Below are positions 63,801 to 64,000 of a stretch of 64,000 nt of DNA, piece after piece; the stretch's first letter is position 1; every line of letters starts with the position of its first letter. Source of the stretch: Petrosia ficiformis (lineage: Eukaryota > Porifera > Demospongiae > Haplosclerida > Petrosiidae). The position numbers and the translations under genes were made by a program. The notes beneath the pieces are model-generated. The model saw only the letters and a list, made by a program, of their open reading frames with translations. It was not told where the DNA came from and did not search any database. The stretch lies in assembly GCA_947044365.1 (NCBI GenBank), contig OX345643.1, forward strand, positions 5,830,501 through 5,894,500, read 5' to 3'.

Positions 63801-64000
63801 TGGATTACAGGTATGGTAGTTAATCACATCCTCAAAATTAGGCTGTGATGAACTATAATGTATAATTTAATGTTGTAAGGTTAATACATGAATATACTGT
63901 AACTTGGTAATGAAGCAATAGATTGAAGGGAAGAATAAGTTTTACAATGTGCAGGGAATTCAGTACTTTTGTTATTCAATTTGCAACTTCACAGGCAGTG
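60840..64000 (+). CDS. CCDC166-like DUF4515 coiled-coil protein (3' end beyond window)
   Basis: Plus-strand exons: 60840-60994, 61112-61165, 61382-61436, 62213-62357, 62418-62497, 63207-63383, 63706-63810, 63995 onward; the complete exons give 257 aa in phase. The start MPKGKGKGKKKK is Lys-rich, then PPPPNDKEQ, then continuous coiled coil: YISRRAQKRQSLIVSLSDQN, RVELQEIEQQKEDL, ELQALEPFRALQRQQ, RRISAENRQLRIHLQELI. Human CCDC166 has the same blocks in order (YVSTHAQ...LDEQNRVDLAQI and LQELQPYKELQ). Relatives (BBOF1, CCDC121) include a basal-body protein, so a ciliary role is plausible, supported by the X-box-like site 18 bp upstream. Introns 3 and 5 are swollen by tandem repeats. Confidence 0.8.
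61455..62165. repeat. About 341-bp tandem duplication in intron 3
   Basis: 61455-61795 and 61796-62165 both start CTATATATAATTGTCCTTGT and end near GCAGAA...GTGTTCG. They differ by scattered substitutions and small indels. No exon is duplicated. Confidence 0.9.
62504..63095. repeat. 60-bp minisatellite with a 120-bp higher-order period, intron 5
   Basis: Eight full 60-bp units start at 62541, 62601, 62661 and so on to 62961 (CACATTGGACCCAGTTATAT...), with degenerate units on both sides. Units alternate strictly between AATCTATATG and AATATATATG. The 185-204-aa open frames on both strands are repeat artefacts: the real gene splices over them from 62497 to 63207. Confidence 0.95.
63410..63660. 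repeat. R5 AACTAAAA fold-back repeat
   Basis: Dense TTTAGTTA/TAACTAAA motifs with self-complementarity, in intron 6 of the DUF4515 gene. Confidence 0.75.

Overview
This is an A+T-rich eukaryotic window: short spliced exons with GT-AG introns, many fold-back (MITE-like) repeats and minisatellites, and animal gene families. The compact introns, repeat style and gene set suggest an early-branching invertebrate, most likely a demosponge. The species call is an inference; the animal origin is firm. Exons were placed by hand from splice sites and reading phase.

Positions 1-50600 are a tandem segmental duplication built from three genes. One is an ARMC1 homologue (armadillo/HMA-like mitochondrial protein, minus strand). 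The second is a STRA6-type multi-pass retinol-receptor homologue (minus strand). The third is a TRMT1-type tRNA m2,2G26 methyltransferase (plus strand, broken in both copies). The order is: ARMC1-A (exons 1-7; exon 8 not in view), STRA6-1 (exons 1-8 only), TRMT1-A fragment, STRA6-2 (17 exons, intact, 654 aa), ARMC1-B (lacks exon 1), STRA6-3 (exons 1-2 only), TRMT1-B pseudogene, STRA6-4 (17 exons, exon 13 broken) and ARMC1-C (8 exons, intact, 254 aa). ARMC1 repeats at spacings of about 23.96 kb and 19.22 kb. The shorter unit has lost about 5.7 kb between AT-rich tracts, which removed ARMC1 exon 1 and STRA6 exons 3-8. STRA6-4 is a mosaic with a visible switch point near 39176.

Positions 50600-64000 are single copy. 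A mitochondrial fission regulator (MTFR1/MTFR1L family, plus, 284 aa) lies head-to-head with ARMC1-C. As I recall, the human genome has the same ARMC1-MTFR1 neighbour pair on chromosome 8q13. Next come a 15-exon scaffold protein with an Ig/TIG-like region, an ankyrin-like segment and a Pro/Tyr-rich tail (minus, 734 aa; tentatively BCAP/BANK1-like) and a CCDC166-like DUF4515 coiled-coil gene (plus, running off the right edge). The last two share a 99-bp divergent promoter with an E-box and an RFX X-box-like site.

The rest is repeats: at least five fold-back or MITE families (several with filled and empty sites visible between the duplicated copies), a tRNA-like SINE remnant, many minisatellites, and two almost spacer-less perfect palindromes formed in the same repeat family.
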